Shown here piece by piece: positions 8,748 to 16,570 of a stretch of DNA of 64,000 nt (position 1 is its first letter; each line of letters opens with the position of its first letter). Source of the stretch: an uncultured Shimia sp. GTDB lineage: Bacteria; Pseudomonadota; Alphaproteobacteria; Rhodobacterales; Rhodobacteraceae. Below the pieces are notes generated by a model. The model was given only the letters and a program-made list of their open reading frames with translations. It was not told where the DNA came from and made no database searches. Both the position numbers and the translations under genes were made by a program. The stretch lies in contig NZ_CAJXIV010000007.1 in the NCBI RefSeq assembly GCF_913054185.1, positions 1-64,000 of the forward strand. The letters are read 5' to 3'.

Positions 8748-9598
8748 AGTTTGCAACGTATCGTGCCGATGGAAGCGTCTTTTATGGAGCCGTGACTGAT
8801 GCAGGCATGATTGCCCTGAGCAGTGACTTCCCGCAATGGCTGACGCTTTTGGATGCGGTTCAGAATGATGGCCTTGCTGCGCTTGAAGCCGCTGCCGCGG
8901 GCAAGGCAGTGACACATACGGACTTTGTGTATGAGATGGTGCTGCCCAACGCGCGTCGCATCCTTTGTGTTGGGGTCAACTTTCCGGATCGCAACGCCGA
9001 ATACAAAGACGGCTCGGAACAACCCAAATACATGTCTTTGTTCCCGCGGTTTGCTTCGGGATTTACCGGCCACAATCAGCCTTTGATCCGACCGCCGGAA
9101 AGCCCGCAATTGGATTATGAAGGTGAAGTTGCGATTGTGATCGGCAAAAAGGGCCGCCGGATTACGCAAGCCGATGCCTATGATCATATCGCCGCCTTGA
9201 CGCTGTGCAACGAAGGTACCATTCGCGATTGGGTGCGGCATGCGAAATTCAACGTCACGCAAGGCAAGAACTGGGACCGATCAGGTGCCATTGGCCCCTG
9301 GCTTGTGCCCTTTACCGATGCCGCTCAGTTGGATGACGCCCGTATCATCACGCGTGTGAATGGGGAGGTGCGTCAGGATGATGTCTTGGCACGTATGATG
9401 CACCCGATCCGGCGGGAGATCGAATATATATCGACCTTCATGACGCTTGAGCCTGGCGATATCATTGTCACGGGAACGCCAACGGGATCCGGCGCGCGGC
9501 TTGATCCGCCGCAGTTCCTGAAGCCTGGGGATGTGGTGGAGATTGAAGTGAACGGGATCGGCACCTTGCGAAACACCATTGAGGATGAAGCCCAATGA
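8744..9598 (+). CDS. hpaG: Fumarylacetoacetate hydrolase family protein, HpaG-type decarboxylase/isomerase
   Basis: 284 residues with a single FAH domain; EGEVAIVIGKKGR carries metal-site acidic residues and TLEPGDIIVTGTPTGSG is the conserved FAH C-terminal motif. In the homoprotocatechuate pathway HpaG decarboxylates 5-oxopent-3-ene-1,2,5-tricarboxylate (OPET) and isomerises the product. Enteric HpaG is a duplicated protein; this one is a single-domain form, so it may be a homodimer or do only one step. The start at 8744 overlaps the decarboxylase stop (ATGA) and gives the family-like MKFATYR; upstream in-frame codons are inside the preceding gene. Confidence 0.85.
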   Translation: MKFATYRADGSVFYGAVTDAGMIALSSDFPQWLTLLDAVQNDGLAALEAAAAGKAVTHTDFVYEMVLPNARRILCVGVNFPDRNAEYKDGSEQPKYMSLFPRFASGFTGHNQPLIRPPESPQLDYEGEVAIVIGKKGRRITQADAYDHIAALTLCNEGTIRDWVRHAKFNVTQGKNWDRSGAIGPWLVPFTDAAQLDDARIITRVNGEVRQDDVLARMMHPIRREIEYISTFMTLEPGDIIVTGTPTGSGARLDPPQFLKPGDVVEIEVNGIGTLRNTIEDEAQ

Positions 9599-10395
9599 CG
9601 CCGGAATGTCACAAGGCCGCTGCTGCTGACTTGTTGCGGGCAGAGAAGGCAGGGCACCAAATTGATCTGCTAAGCAAACGCCATCCTGATATGGATATGG
9701 ATGACGCCTATGCGATCCAAAATGCGATTTCCCAAGCGAAACTGGCCGCTGGGCAGAAGGCGGTAGGTTGGAAGATCGGCTTGACGTCCAAAGCCATGCA
9801 ATATGCGCTCAACATCGACATTCCGGATAGCGGCATCCTGTTTGATGATATGGTGTTTGCTCACGGCGCGACAGTGCCAAAGGGCAGGTTCATTCAACCG
9901 CGTATTGAAGCTGAAATCGCCTTTGTGATGAAAACAGGCATCGGTGGCGCGGATGTCACACGCGAAGAAGTGCTTGCTGCGACCGATTATGTGGCACCCT
10001 CTATTGAGATCCTCGACACGCGCATCTTGCGGGTTGACCCTGAAACGGGCCAAACGCGCTCAGTACTTGATACAATCAGCGACAACGCTGCCAATGCCGG
10101 TGTTGTGTTGGGGCCTCAGCAGTATGCGGTTGAGGCTTTCGATCTACGTTGGGTTGGGGCGATCACCTCCCGCAATGGTGAGGTTGAGGAAACAGGCCTT
10201 GGCGCAGGTGTGCTGAACGACCCAGTGGAGAGCGTTGTTTGGCTTGCGCGTCGGATGGCGCAATATGGCCAGATCATCAAGCCTGGCCAAATCATCCTCT
10301 CCGGCAGCTTTATTCGACCGGTCGAATGCCCCTCGGGCACGGAAATCCACGCTGACTTCGGCGCTTTCGGCGCGGTCGACATCGCCTTTGACTAA
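9595..10395 (+). CDS. hpaH: 2-oxo-hept-4-ene-1,7-dioate hydratase
   Basis: 266 residues of the hydratase/decarboxylase (MhpD/HpaH) group of the FAH superfamily. Visible landmarks are [12 protein letters not shown], the metal-binding IEAEIAFVM stretch and [10 protein letters not shown] near the C-terminus. HpaH adds water to 2-oxohept-4-ene-1,7-dioate to give the substrate of the HpaI aldolase. It overlaps hpaG by ATGA and is followed by hpaI after 10 bases with an AAAGGA ribosome site. Confidence 0.92.
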   Translation: MTPECHKAAAADLLRAEKAGHQIDLLSKRHPDMDMDDAYAIQNAISQAKLAAGQKAVGWKIGLTSKAMQYALNIDIPDSGILFDDMVFAHGATVPKGRFIQPRIEAEIAFVMKTGIGGADVTREEVLAATDYVAPSIEILDTRILRVDPETGQTRSVLDTISDNAANAGVVLGPQQYAVEAFDLRWVGAITSRNGEVEETGLGAGVLNDPVESVVWLARRMAQYGQIIKPGQIILSGSFIRPVECPSGTEIHADFGAFGAVDIAFD

Positions 10396-10405
10396 AGGAA
10401 ATCCC

Positions 10406-11188
10406 ATGCCTGCACCGCACAACCCATTCAAATCCGCGATTGCTAAAGGCGAGTTGCAACTGGGCTGCTGGCTTGGGCTTGCCGATCCTTACATTGCGGA
10501 AATCAGCGCCGGAGCGGGTTTTGACTGGCTGTTGATTGACGGCGAGCATGCGCCAAATGACCTGCGCTCAATCACAGCGCAGCTTCAGGTTATCGCCGGA
10601 CGAGACAGTCATGCTGTTGTGCGCCCCCCGATTGGTGAAACTTGGATCATCAAGCAGCTTTTGGACGCAGGCGCTCAAACCTTACTGATCCCCATGGTAG
10701 AAAGCGGTGCGCAAGCGCAGGAACTGGTGGAAGCAGTTACCTATCCGCCCCATGGCGTGCGCGGCGTTGGCTCGGCCTTGGCACGGGCATCTGACTTTGC
10801 GGCGATCGGTGACTACTTAACGACGGCTCGCGAGGAGATTTGTTTGTTGGCGCAGGTGGAGAACCGCAAAGGCATGGCTGCGTTGGACGAAATCCTCGTT
10901 GTTGACGGCATCGACGGTGTGTTTGTAGGACCATCGGATCTCGCCGCGGACATGGGGTTTATCGGGAAACCTGGGCACGCAGAGGTCAAAGATGCGGTGT
11001 TGGACGCGACCCGTCGCATTGTCGCTGCGGGGAAGGCCGCTGGGATTTTGACGTTGGACGCATCGCTGCAAACTGAGTGTCGAAATCTGGGAGCGACTTT
11101 TATCGCGACGGAAATCGACGTTACTCTTTTCGCGCGTCACATGAGGAAGTCCAGTAAGTCTTCTCGGCAGAGATTGTGCGAGGGTTGA
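10406..11188 (+). CDS. hpaI: 4-hydroxy-2-oxoheptanedioate aldolase
   Basis: 260 residues of the HpcH/HpaI class II aldolase family: GCWLGLADPYIAE, WLLIDGEHAPND, TLLIPMVESG, and the GVFVGPSDLAADMG metal/phosphate-like loop. It splits 4-hydroxy-2-oxoheptanedioate to pyruvate and succinate semialdehyde, the final step of the pathway. The start at 10406 follows AAAGGA; the longer open frame upstream overlaps hpaH and is rejected. It ends the hpa operon. Succinate semialdehyde would need a dehydrogenase; the ALDH at 235 is one candidate, not proven. Confidence 0.92.
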   Translation: MPAPHNPFKSAIAKGELQLGCWLGLADPYIAEISAGAGFDWLLIDGEHAPNDLRSITAQLQVIAGRDSHAVVRPPIGETWIIKQLLDAGAQTLLIPMVESGAQAQELVEAVTYPPHGVRGVGSALARASDFAAIGDYLTTAREEICLLAQVENRKGMAALDEILVVDGIDGVFVGPSDLAADMGFIGKPGHAEVKDAVLDATRRIVAAGKAAGILTLDASLQTECRNLGATFIATEIDVTLFARHMRKSSKSSRQRLCEG

Positions 11189-11355
11189 TCTACCTCGCGC
11201 GCGCCGAGCGGTACGCTGGGATACGCCGAAACTCCGCAGAAAACGACGTCTCCAAAGCTCGTGGCGGGATTGCCCCGAAGGGTGGCCACATCGCCCCTGA
11301 CATCACCTCTTTGTTTCCGGCACTCTGGCCTCGGAAATCAACTGAGGAACTCAAC

Positions 11356-11745
11356 ATGCCGCAATTACTGCGCTTCGGCTTTCTGGTCTGCATCGCCTAC
11401 TTCATCGCCATGTCTATCGCCCATTTCTTTGGCATTAAGGTTCCGCTTCTTTTTGTGTATTTTGACACGCCTTTTTATGCGTATCAGGACAAGATTATTT
11501 CTTTCGCCGTGCTCAGCTATGTCGGCCTGTTCTACGCCGCGTCCCGGGACATCAAAACAGTGCCAGTGGCGCTTGCCGTGCTGGCAGTTACCGTGCTGGG
11601 GCTTGCCTCCGTAAACCTGTCTGAAGGCTTGGCGTCGGTGATGCAGGACGGGCAATCGACATGGCCATATTGGGCTCAGACCGCCCTGTTTGCAGGCATT
11701 TGGGCGGTGTTGATGGTGTTGTATCTGCGCAGACCAAAGGTTTGA
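11356..11745 (+). CDS. Small multi-spanning membrane protein of unknown function
   Basis: The 129-residue product is mostly hydrophobic with about four helices: FGFLVCIAYFIAMSIAHFF, IISFAVLSYVGLFYA, VALAVLAVTVLGLA and ALFAGIWAVLMVLYL. The ATG is preceded by GAGGAA. I do not recognise the family. It lies after a gap of 167 bases from hpaI with no clear terminator between them, and converges on a GlxA-type regulator 3 bases beyond its stop. The 167-base gap shows no gene. Confidence 0.6.
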   Translation: MPQLLRFGFLVCIAYFIAMSIAHFFGIKVPLLFVYFDTPFYAYQDKIISFAVLSYVGLFYAASRDIKTVPVALAVLAVTVLGLASVNLSEGLASVMQDGQSTWPYWAQTALFAGIWAVLMVLYLRRPKV

Positions 11746-11748
11746 GGC

Positions 11749-12660
11749 CTAAGTGCTGGGCCCAAACCGGCGCCGATATGCTGACGGACTCAACCCGACG
11801 ATCCGCCGGAACACCCGCCGGAAAGCCGTCGCGTCCGCATACCCAACATCCCAGCTGATCCGTTCGAAGCTGTCTCGTGTCAGCTCCAGCCGCGACCGGG
11901 CTAACTCGACCCGTAAACTCTGAATGTAGGTCACCGGCGTTAAACCTGTGGCCTGTTTGAACCGTCGCAGAAAGCTGCGTTCGGACATGCCCGCGCTTTG
12001 CGCCAGTGACGCAATCGAATGTGTTCCGCCAGAGGTGTTTTGAAGCAAGGCCTGCACCCCGGCGATCTGCGTGTCGGAGTGTTTCGTATCGGGGATAAAC
12101 GATGCGTAGTAGCTTTGCGCACGGTCAGGTGGGTCCAGAACAAACATCCGCGCAACGTCCATCATCAGCATGCGACTGCCGAACCGTTGAACCATATGCA
12201 GCGCAAGATCTGTCCAAGCCATGACGCCACCTGCGGTTACAATATCGCCTATGTCGACCAGCAACGGGTCTGTGTCGATCACCGACTTGGGGTATTTTTG
12301 CCGAAACGTGTTGGCATGACGCCAATGGGTTGTGACCCGGCGGTCATCAAGCAGACCAGCTTCTGCCAACAAAAAAGCGCCGGAACAGACAGATGCCATG
12401 ACTGATCCTGCTTTGTGCTGAGAGATCAACTGGGCCCGCCACGCGGAGGGCAGTTCCGGTGGGTCAAGAGACAGCGCAGGCGGTAGGACCACAACGCTGG
12501 GGTAAGCTTGAGGTGTTTGGCAGATGTCGGCCTGAAACAAGAGGCGATCTGAGGATTGAGCAAGACTGTTGGCACACTCCAGCAGATCTTTGAAACCCCA
12601 TAAGGCGGACTTCTGCGAGCCTGGGTAGTCGAGCAACTGGAACGTGACGGTTTCTCTCAT
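11749..12660 (-). CDS. GlxA-family transcriptional regulator (DJ-1/PfpI domain plus AraC HTH)
   Basis: About 303 residues. The N-terminal half has a class I glutamine amidotransferase-like fold with the nucleophile-elbow-like ASVCSGAFLLAEAGLL; the C-terminal part is an AraC helix-turn-helix ending SFERISWDVGYADATAFRRVFRR and GLSPSAYRRRFG. GlxA-type proteins are usually ligand-sensing activators of amine, betaine or amino acid catabolism. The start is uncertain: ATG at 12660 gives a typical N-terminus (MRETVTFQLL) but has no clear ribosome site; an upstream ATG at 12747 would add 29 residues. The neighbour at 12807 is a second regulator of the same architecture. Confidence 0.85.
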   Translation of the reverse strand: MRETVTFQLLDYPGSQKSALWGFKDLLECANSLAQSSDRLLFQADICQTPQAYPSVVVLPPALSLDPPELPSAWRAQLISQHKAGSVMASVCSGAFLLAEAGLLDDRRVTTHWRHANTFRQKYPKSVIDTDPLLVDIGDIVTAGGVMAWTDLALHMVQRFGSRMLMMDVARMFVLDPPDRAQSYYASFIPDTKHSDTQIAGVQALLQNTSGGTHSIASLAQSAGMSERSFLRRFKQATGLTPVTYIQSLRVELARSRLELTRDSFERISWDVGYADATAFRRVFRRIVGLSPSAYRRRFGPST

Positions 12661-12806
12661 GGCCGGTGCGTAGCAGTTAATAACCGGCTGCGGCAGAGGG
12701 AAATGTTTGGTGCCGTGCTTGCGGAAACCCTCCGCGCGTTGGCACATTGTTTGGAGGGCAACATCAAAAGCCGTTCACCTAGTCAAATGATGTAATTGCC
12801 ATGACA

Positions 12807-13793
12807 TCACCTGTTTCCGAACCGGCGCCGATATTCGGCGGGAGTGATGCTGGTATTTTTCTTAAACAACCGCCTGAAAAAGCTGATGTTCTCGTATCCG
12901 GATTTGATCGAGATTTCCTCAAACGGGTGAGACGTGTTGATCAGATCGGCTTTGGCGGCCTCTATTCTGACAAGTTGAAGATACCCGATGAACGTCTCTC
13001 CTGTGGCGGCTTTGAAACGCCGATTGAATTGGCGCACACTCAAGCCTGAATGGTCGGCGATAGCTTCCACATCCACGTCGTTCTGAAAGTGCCTGTCGAT
13101 GTGCTCCTGCGCGTCAAGGATCAGCTTGTCACTATGGTTTTTCTCTGGTGTAAAAACCGCGAAGGGCGACTGGGTGATGCAGTCCAGATCCACCAAGGTG
13201 CAGCGCGCACTTTGCAAAGCAACCTCGCGACCAACGTATTTCTCGATCAGATACAGCGAGAGGTTGAGCTCCGCTGAAATGCCCCCGCCGCAAAACAAGT
13301 GTTCCTCATCGGTCACCAACAAATCCGTACGCAGATCAACTTCAGGAAATTGTTTCTTGAATTGGTTTGCCATGCTCCAGTGGGTTGTTGCTGTTTTTCC
13401 GTTGAGCAGCCCGGTGGACGCGAGGGTAAAGGCCCCGGCGCAGACACTGGCAAGATCCGCGCCGTTTTTATGCGTGTCTATCAGCCAGTCCACGCGGTCC
13501 TGATGATCGCGTGCGTTGGGATCAAAGAAAAAACCCTGCGAAGGCACAATGACCAAATCGGGCACATCAACGTCATGCATGGCGCGGCTTGGGACAACAG
13601 GAAACTGATTGATTGCGGTTACGGGTTTTCCGTCAGCGGTGACAATCTCAACTTCAAACAGGGGAGTTGGGCGCTCCCCCATTGCGACGTTCCACAACAC
13701 ACCGGCCTGCAGGAACATGTCCATCGGCGAGGCGATGGATGACAGCACACAATTCTCCGCAGCGAGTATGACAACTCTTTTTGCATTTGACAT
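12807..13793 (-). CDS. GlxA-family transcriptional regulator (DJ-1/PfpI domain plus AraC HTH)
   Basis: 328 residues with the same two-domain build as the gene at 11749: VVILAAENCVLSSIASPMDMF at the start (first strand and helix of the PfpI fold), ASVCAGAFTLASTGLL at the nucleophile elbow, and an AraC HTH with VRQFNRRFKAATGETF and SITPAEYRRRFG. It is only distantly similar to its neighbour, so they look like paralogous regulators rather than a recent duplication. It is divergent from the GST gene across 308 bases. Upstream on its strand an AAAAGGG lies about 12 bases before ATG 13793. Targets are unknown. Confidence 0.87.
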   Translation of the reverse strand: MSNAKRVVILAAENCVLSSIASPMDMFLQAGVLWNVAMGERPTPLFEVEIVTADGKPVTAINQFPVVPSRAMHDVDVPDLVIVPSQGFFFDPNARDHQDRVDWLIDTHKNGADLASVCAGAFTLASTGLLNGKTATTHWSMANQFKKQFPEVDLRTDLLVTDEEHLFCGGGISAELNLSLYLIEKYVGREVALQSARCTLVDLDCITQSPFAVFTPEKNHSDKLILDAQEHIDRHFQNDVDVEAIADHSGLSVRQFNRRFKAATGETFIGYLQLVRIEAAKADLINTSHPFEEISIKSGYENISFFRRLFKKNTSITPAEYRRRFGNR

Positions 13794-13832
13794 GTCTGAA
13801 TCGGACCCTTTTCGCCCAAAATGGCGCTTATG

Positions 13833-13852
13833 TAGGGGGCTGTCACCCCCTA
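13833..13852. promoter_or_regulatory. Perfect inverted repeat in the GlxA-regulator/GST divergent region
   Basis: TAGGGGG (13833-13839) and CCCCCTA (13846-13852) form a 7-bp perfect repeat with a 6-base centre. It is 40 bases upstream of the regulator start. No other gene-like signal is visible in the surrounding 13794-14101 stretch, which must hold promoters for both divergent genes. An operator role is inferred. Confidence 0.35.
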
Positions 13853-14101
13853 ACTTGGAGTGCAAGACTTCGAGATCAGCACGGTTCCCAAGGCAAAGGT
13901 TAGAGGACATAGATGAAAATCACCCATCTCAGCATGGACAACCGATTGCGCAATTTCTGTCATTTGTTTGCTTGCAATCCGACCCGCGCCGCGCGTGTGC
14001 CCGACCCTCTACATGCGGAGACCTGCCTGTCAGAGGCAGCTCGGTAAAACCGCACATTCGCTTCCCCCCAATAATGGCCCCATTTGAAAAGGATCTCAAA
14101 A

Positions 14102-14755
14102 ATGAAAGTTCACGGTCTGATCATGTCACCCAACGTGCGCAAGGTGATTGTTGCGTTAAATGCCAAAGGCATCGCGTTTACAAACGTACCGGTGGCACCC
14201 GGCACGGATACCCCGGAGTTTTTGGAGATCAGCCCACGCGGCCTGATCCCCGCGTTTGAGGACGGCGACTTCGCCGTCTCGGACTCCGCCGTTATCATGG
14301 AATACCTTGAGGAGAAATTTCCAAAGTCCAAATTGATGCCTGCCAACCCACGAGACCGGGCGCGGAGTCGGTGGTTCACAGAATACGGCGGCTCCGTCGT
14401 GTTTCCACCTTGCGGAACAATTTTTATGCAATTGATGGCCAACCCGTACTATTACAAACGTCCAACCGATCATGCGGCCGTTGATGAGGCCATTTCGAAG
14501 ACAATGCCCCCCATTCTGGACTACCTTGAACGTCAGGTTCCTGAGGCTGGCTTCTTGTTTGGCGAGTTGGGCATTGCAGATATCAGCCTTCTGTCCCCAT
14601 TCATCAACGCAGAATATGGCGGCTATGAAATCGACGCAGCCAAATGGCCAAAACTGGCGGCGTATTACCGTCGGGGGAAGGCGCACCCAGCGTTTGCTGC
14701 GCCTTTGGTGGAAGAAGATAAGATGCGGCAAGCTGTCTTGGCCCAAGCTGTCTAA
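14102..14755 (+). CDS. Glutathione S-transferase family protein
   Basis: 217 residues with an N-terminal thioredoxin-like GST domain (SPNVRKVIVALNAKGI, then PRGLIPAFEDGDFAVSDSAVIMEYLEEKF, containing the glutathione gamma-glutamyl-binding DSAVI motif) and a C-terminal helical domain ending in the N-capping GIADISLLSP segment. ATG 14102 follows AAGGATC; a TTG at 14084 is in frame but less likely. The cytosolic protein may conjugate, isomerise or reduce substrates with glutathione. GSTs do occur as maleylpyruvate or ring-cleavage isomerases in aromatic pathways, but here the gene is separated from the hpa operon by regulators, so its role is open. Confidence 0.88.
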   Translation: MKVHGLIMSPNVRKVIVALNAKGIAFTNVPVAPGTDTPEFLEISPRGLIPAFEDGDFAVSDSAVIMEYLEEKFPKSKLMPANPRDRARSRWFTEYGGSVVFPPCGTIFMQLMANPYYYKRPTDHAAVDEAISKTMPPILDYLERQVPEAGFLFGELGIADISLLSPFINAEYGGYEIDAAKWPKLAAYYRRGKAHPAFAAPLVEEDKMRQAVLAQAV

Positions 14756-14901
14756 AGTTGGATTCGCGCCGAATCTGCGCCGTCCCTCAAGGTATGCTGT
14801 CACAATCCATTTGGGTTGTGGCCAGCGCACCGGCCCAAGAGTAACCCTCTTTGCAGAATGAGCCGCTTCAAAAAATCAGAAACTCGGACGCATCCATCGC
14901 T

Positions 14902-15492
14902 TCAATGCAGCGTGAACAAGGTCTCTTGACCCGCCACAACGTCGTATACAGCCCCCTGGGGGCGATCCAAAGCCTCTATGTCTTTTTGTAGAAGGCCACG
15001 AATAAGACCGCGGATCATGCAAAGGGTCACGGAATGAGACACAAGGATGGTTGGGCGCTCCAATCCACTTAGAAATGTCTCACATCGGTCGCGCAGGATG
15101 TCATAGCCTTCACCGCCTGGTGCCGTCAGGAAGAGCCGCATCAACTCGCTGTCTTCAAAGGCGTCGTCGGACCCCACGATTTCCCGGTAGGTTTTGCCTT
15201 CCCAATCCCCCGCATTGATCTCTGCCACCAAAGGGTCAAGCCGGGGCAGTTTGCCAACCGAGCCAAGCGCAATCCGCGCGGTTTCTTGGGCGCGGCCAAG
15301 CGGGCTGCACACCGCATCAAAGCGCTCAATGCCGTTGATTTGTTTCAGGATCGTTCCCTGTTGGCGGGCCTGCGCCCGCCCCAGGTCCGTGAGGGGTGAG
15401 TTTTTGCGCCCCTGAAGCCGGCCCTGCCGGTTCCATTCCGTTTCGCCGTGACGCAACAGAAGCAGGCGGGGGCCGGTGTAGCTAAAGCTCAT
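14902..15492 (-). CDS. Histidine phosphatase superfamily protein (phosphoglycerate mutase-like)
   Basis: 196 residues with the LRHGETEWN motif (Arg14-His15-Gly16; His15 is the phospho-acceptor), a second conserved Arg-containing CSPLGRAQETA and the late catalytic His in ILVSHSVTL. The family removes phosphate from small phosphoesters or acts as a cofactor-dependent mutase. Its start overlaps the stop of the ABC ATPase gene by four bases (ATGA), so it is the last gene of the importer operon. That coupling suggests it dephosphorylates the imported compound, which is inference. Confidence 0.88.
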   Translation of the reverse strand: MSFSYTGPRLLLLRHGETEWNRQGRLQGRKNSPLTDLGRAQARQQGTILKQINGIERFDAVCSPLGRAQETARIALGSVGKLPRLDPLVAEINAGDWEGKTYREIVGSDDAFEDSELMRLFLTAPGGEGYDILRDRCETFLSGLERPTILVSHSVTLCMIRGLIRGLLQKDIEALDRPQGAVYDVVAGQETLFTLH

Positions 15493-16550
15493 GAGGCAAC
15501 AATCACCGCTTCATTGGTGTTGACCTTCAGATGTACGTCGCTGCCAGTGTCGCGCCAGTCATGCCCAACATGGTGGAACTGATCGACAATCATCTCTGTA
15601 CCTGACGTACGCACAATGTAGCGAACCTGGCTGCCCATGAACTCTCGGTGCAAAATGGTGCCGGGCAGGGTGTCTGCCCCCGCCTGATCCACGATCTGCA
15701 TGTTCTGTGGGCGCAGAACAATGGAACCTGCACCCTCGTGACCGTCACTGAGAGGCAGCACATCGCCGGCGCTGGTGCGGAAACGTTTGGCACCTCCATT
15801 ACTTTCCACTTGTCCACCGAGGATATTGGCGGTGCCCAGAAACTCAGCCACAAACAGGTTTTCCGGCGTGTCATACAGCACCTGAGGTGTGCCGATCTGT
15901 TGGATCACCCCTTTGTCCAAAACCGCCATGCGATCTGCAGTGGTGTTCGCCTCTTCCTGATCGTGGGTCACAAAGATGGTGGTCAGGCCCAGCTTGCGCT
16001 GCAAAGCCAGCAATTCGCGGCGCATTTGCACCCGCAGGCTGGCGTCCAGGTTGGACAGTGGTTCGTCCAACAGCAGCACCTCAGGTTCCACAACCACAGT
16101 GCGGGCCAAAGCGATCCGCTGCTGTTGCCCACCAGACAGCTGGTTGGGCATGCGGTCCGCCAGATGGCTCAATCCCACAAGTTCCAGCGCGGCGTCTACC
16201 CGTGGCGCAATCTCCGATGCAGGCATTTTGCGTTCTCTGAGACCAAAGCCGACGTTGTCCCGCACCGACATATGTGGCCACAGCGCGTAAGACTGGAACA
16301 CCATACCCACATTGCGTTTCCACGGCGGCAGGCTGACCACATCTCGCCCACCAATGTGGATGCTGCCTTGCGGTGTTGGCCCAAACCCCGCGATGGAGCG
16401 CAAGAGCGTCGATTTACCTGAGCCAGAGGGCCCGAGGAAGGCGAAGAACTCGCCCGGTTGAATGTCGAGGTTCACCCCGGTCAACACCTCGGTTTCGCCA
16501 AAGGAGAGGTGCAGATCGTTGATTTCAATTCCGACCATTTGATTTGTCAT
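15489..16550 (-). CDS. ABC transporter ATP-binding protein (PotA/FbpC/PhnT-like)
   Basis: 353 residues. Walker A GPSGSGKS at 40-47, Q-loop VFQSYALWPH, signature LSGGQQQR at 138-145, Walker B VLLLDEP near 158-164 and switch His in FVTHDQEEA are all intact, and a TOBE-like C-terminal region follows. The ATPase energises the permease encoded immediately upstream (20-base gap). ATG 16550 has GGGAG upstream and gives MTNQMVGIEI; an earlier ATG at 16568 lies in the gap. Family members carry Fe3+, polyamines, 2-aminoethylphosphonate or sugar phosphates. Confidence 0.9.
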   Translation of the reverse strand: MTNQMVGIEINDLHLSFGETEVLTGVNLDIQPGEFFAFLGPSGSGKSTLLRSIAGFGPTPQGSIHIGGRDVVSLPPWKRNVGMVFQSYALWPHMSVRDNVGFGLRERKMPASEIAPRVDAALELVGLSHLADRMPNQLSGGQQQRIALARTVVVEPEVLLLDEPLSNLDASLRVQMRRELLALQRKLGLTTIFVTHDQEEANTTADRMAVLDKGVIQQIGTPQVLYDTPENLFVAEFLGTANILGGQVESNGGAKRFRTSAGDVLPLSDGHEGAGSIVLRPQNMQIVDQAGADTLPGTILHREFMGSQVRYIVRTSGTEMIVDQFHHVGHDWRDTGSDVHLKVNTNEAVIVAS

Positions 16551-16570
16551 AGTTCTATACTCCCGCACGC

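Noticed and set aside
7770-8915. 381-residue frame antisense to the decarboxylase
   Set aside because: Shadow of the decarboxylase and hpaG; no motif.
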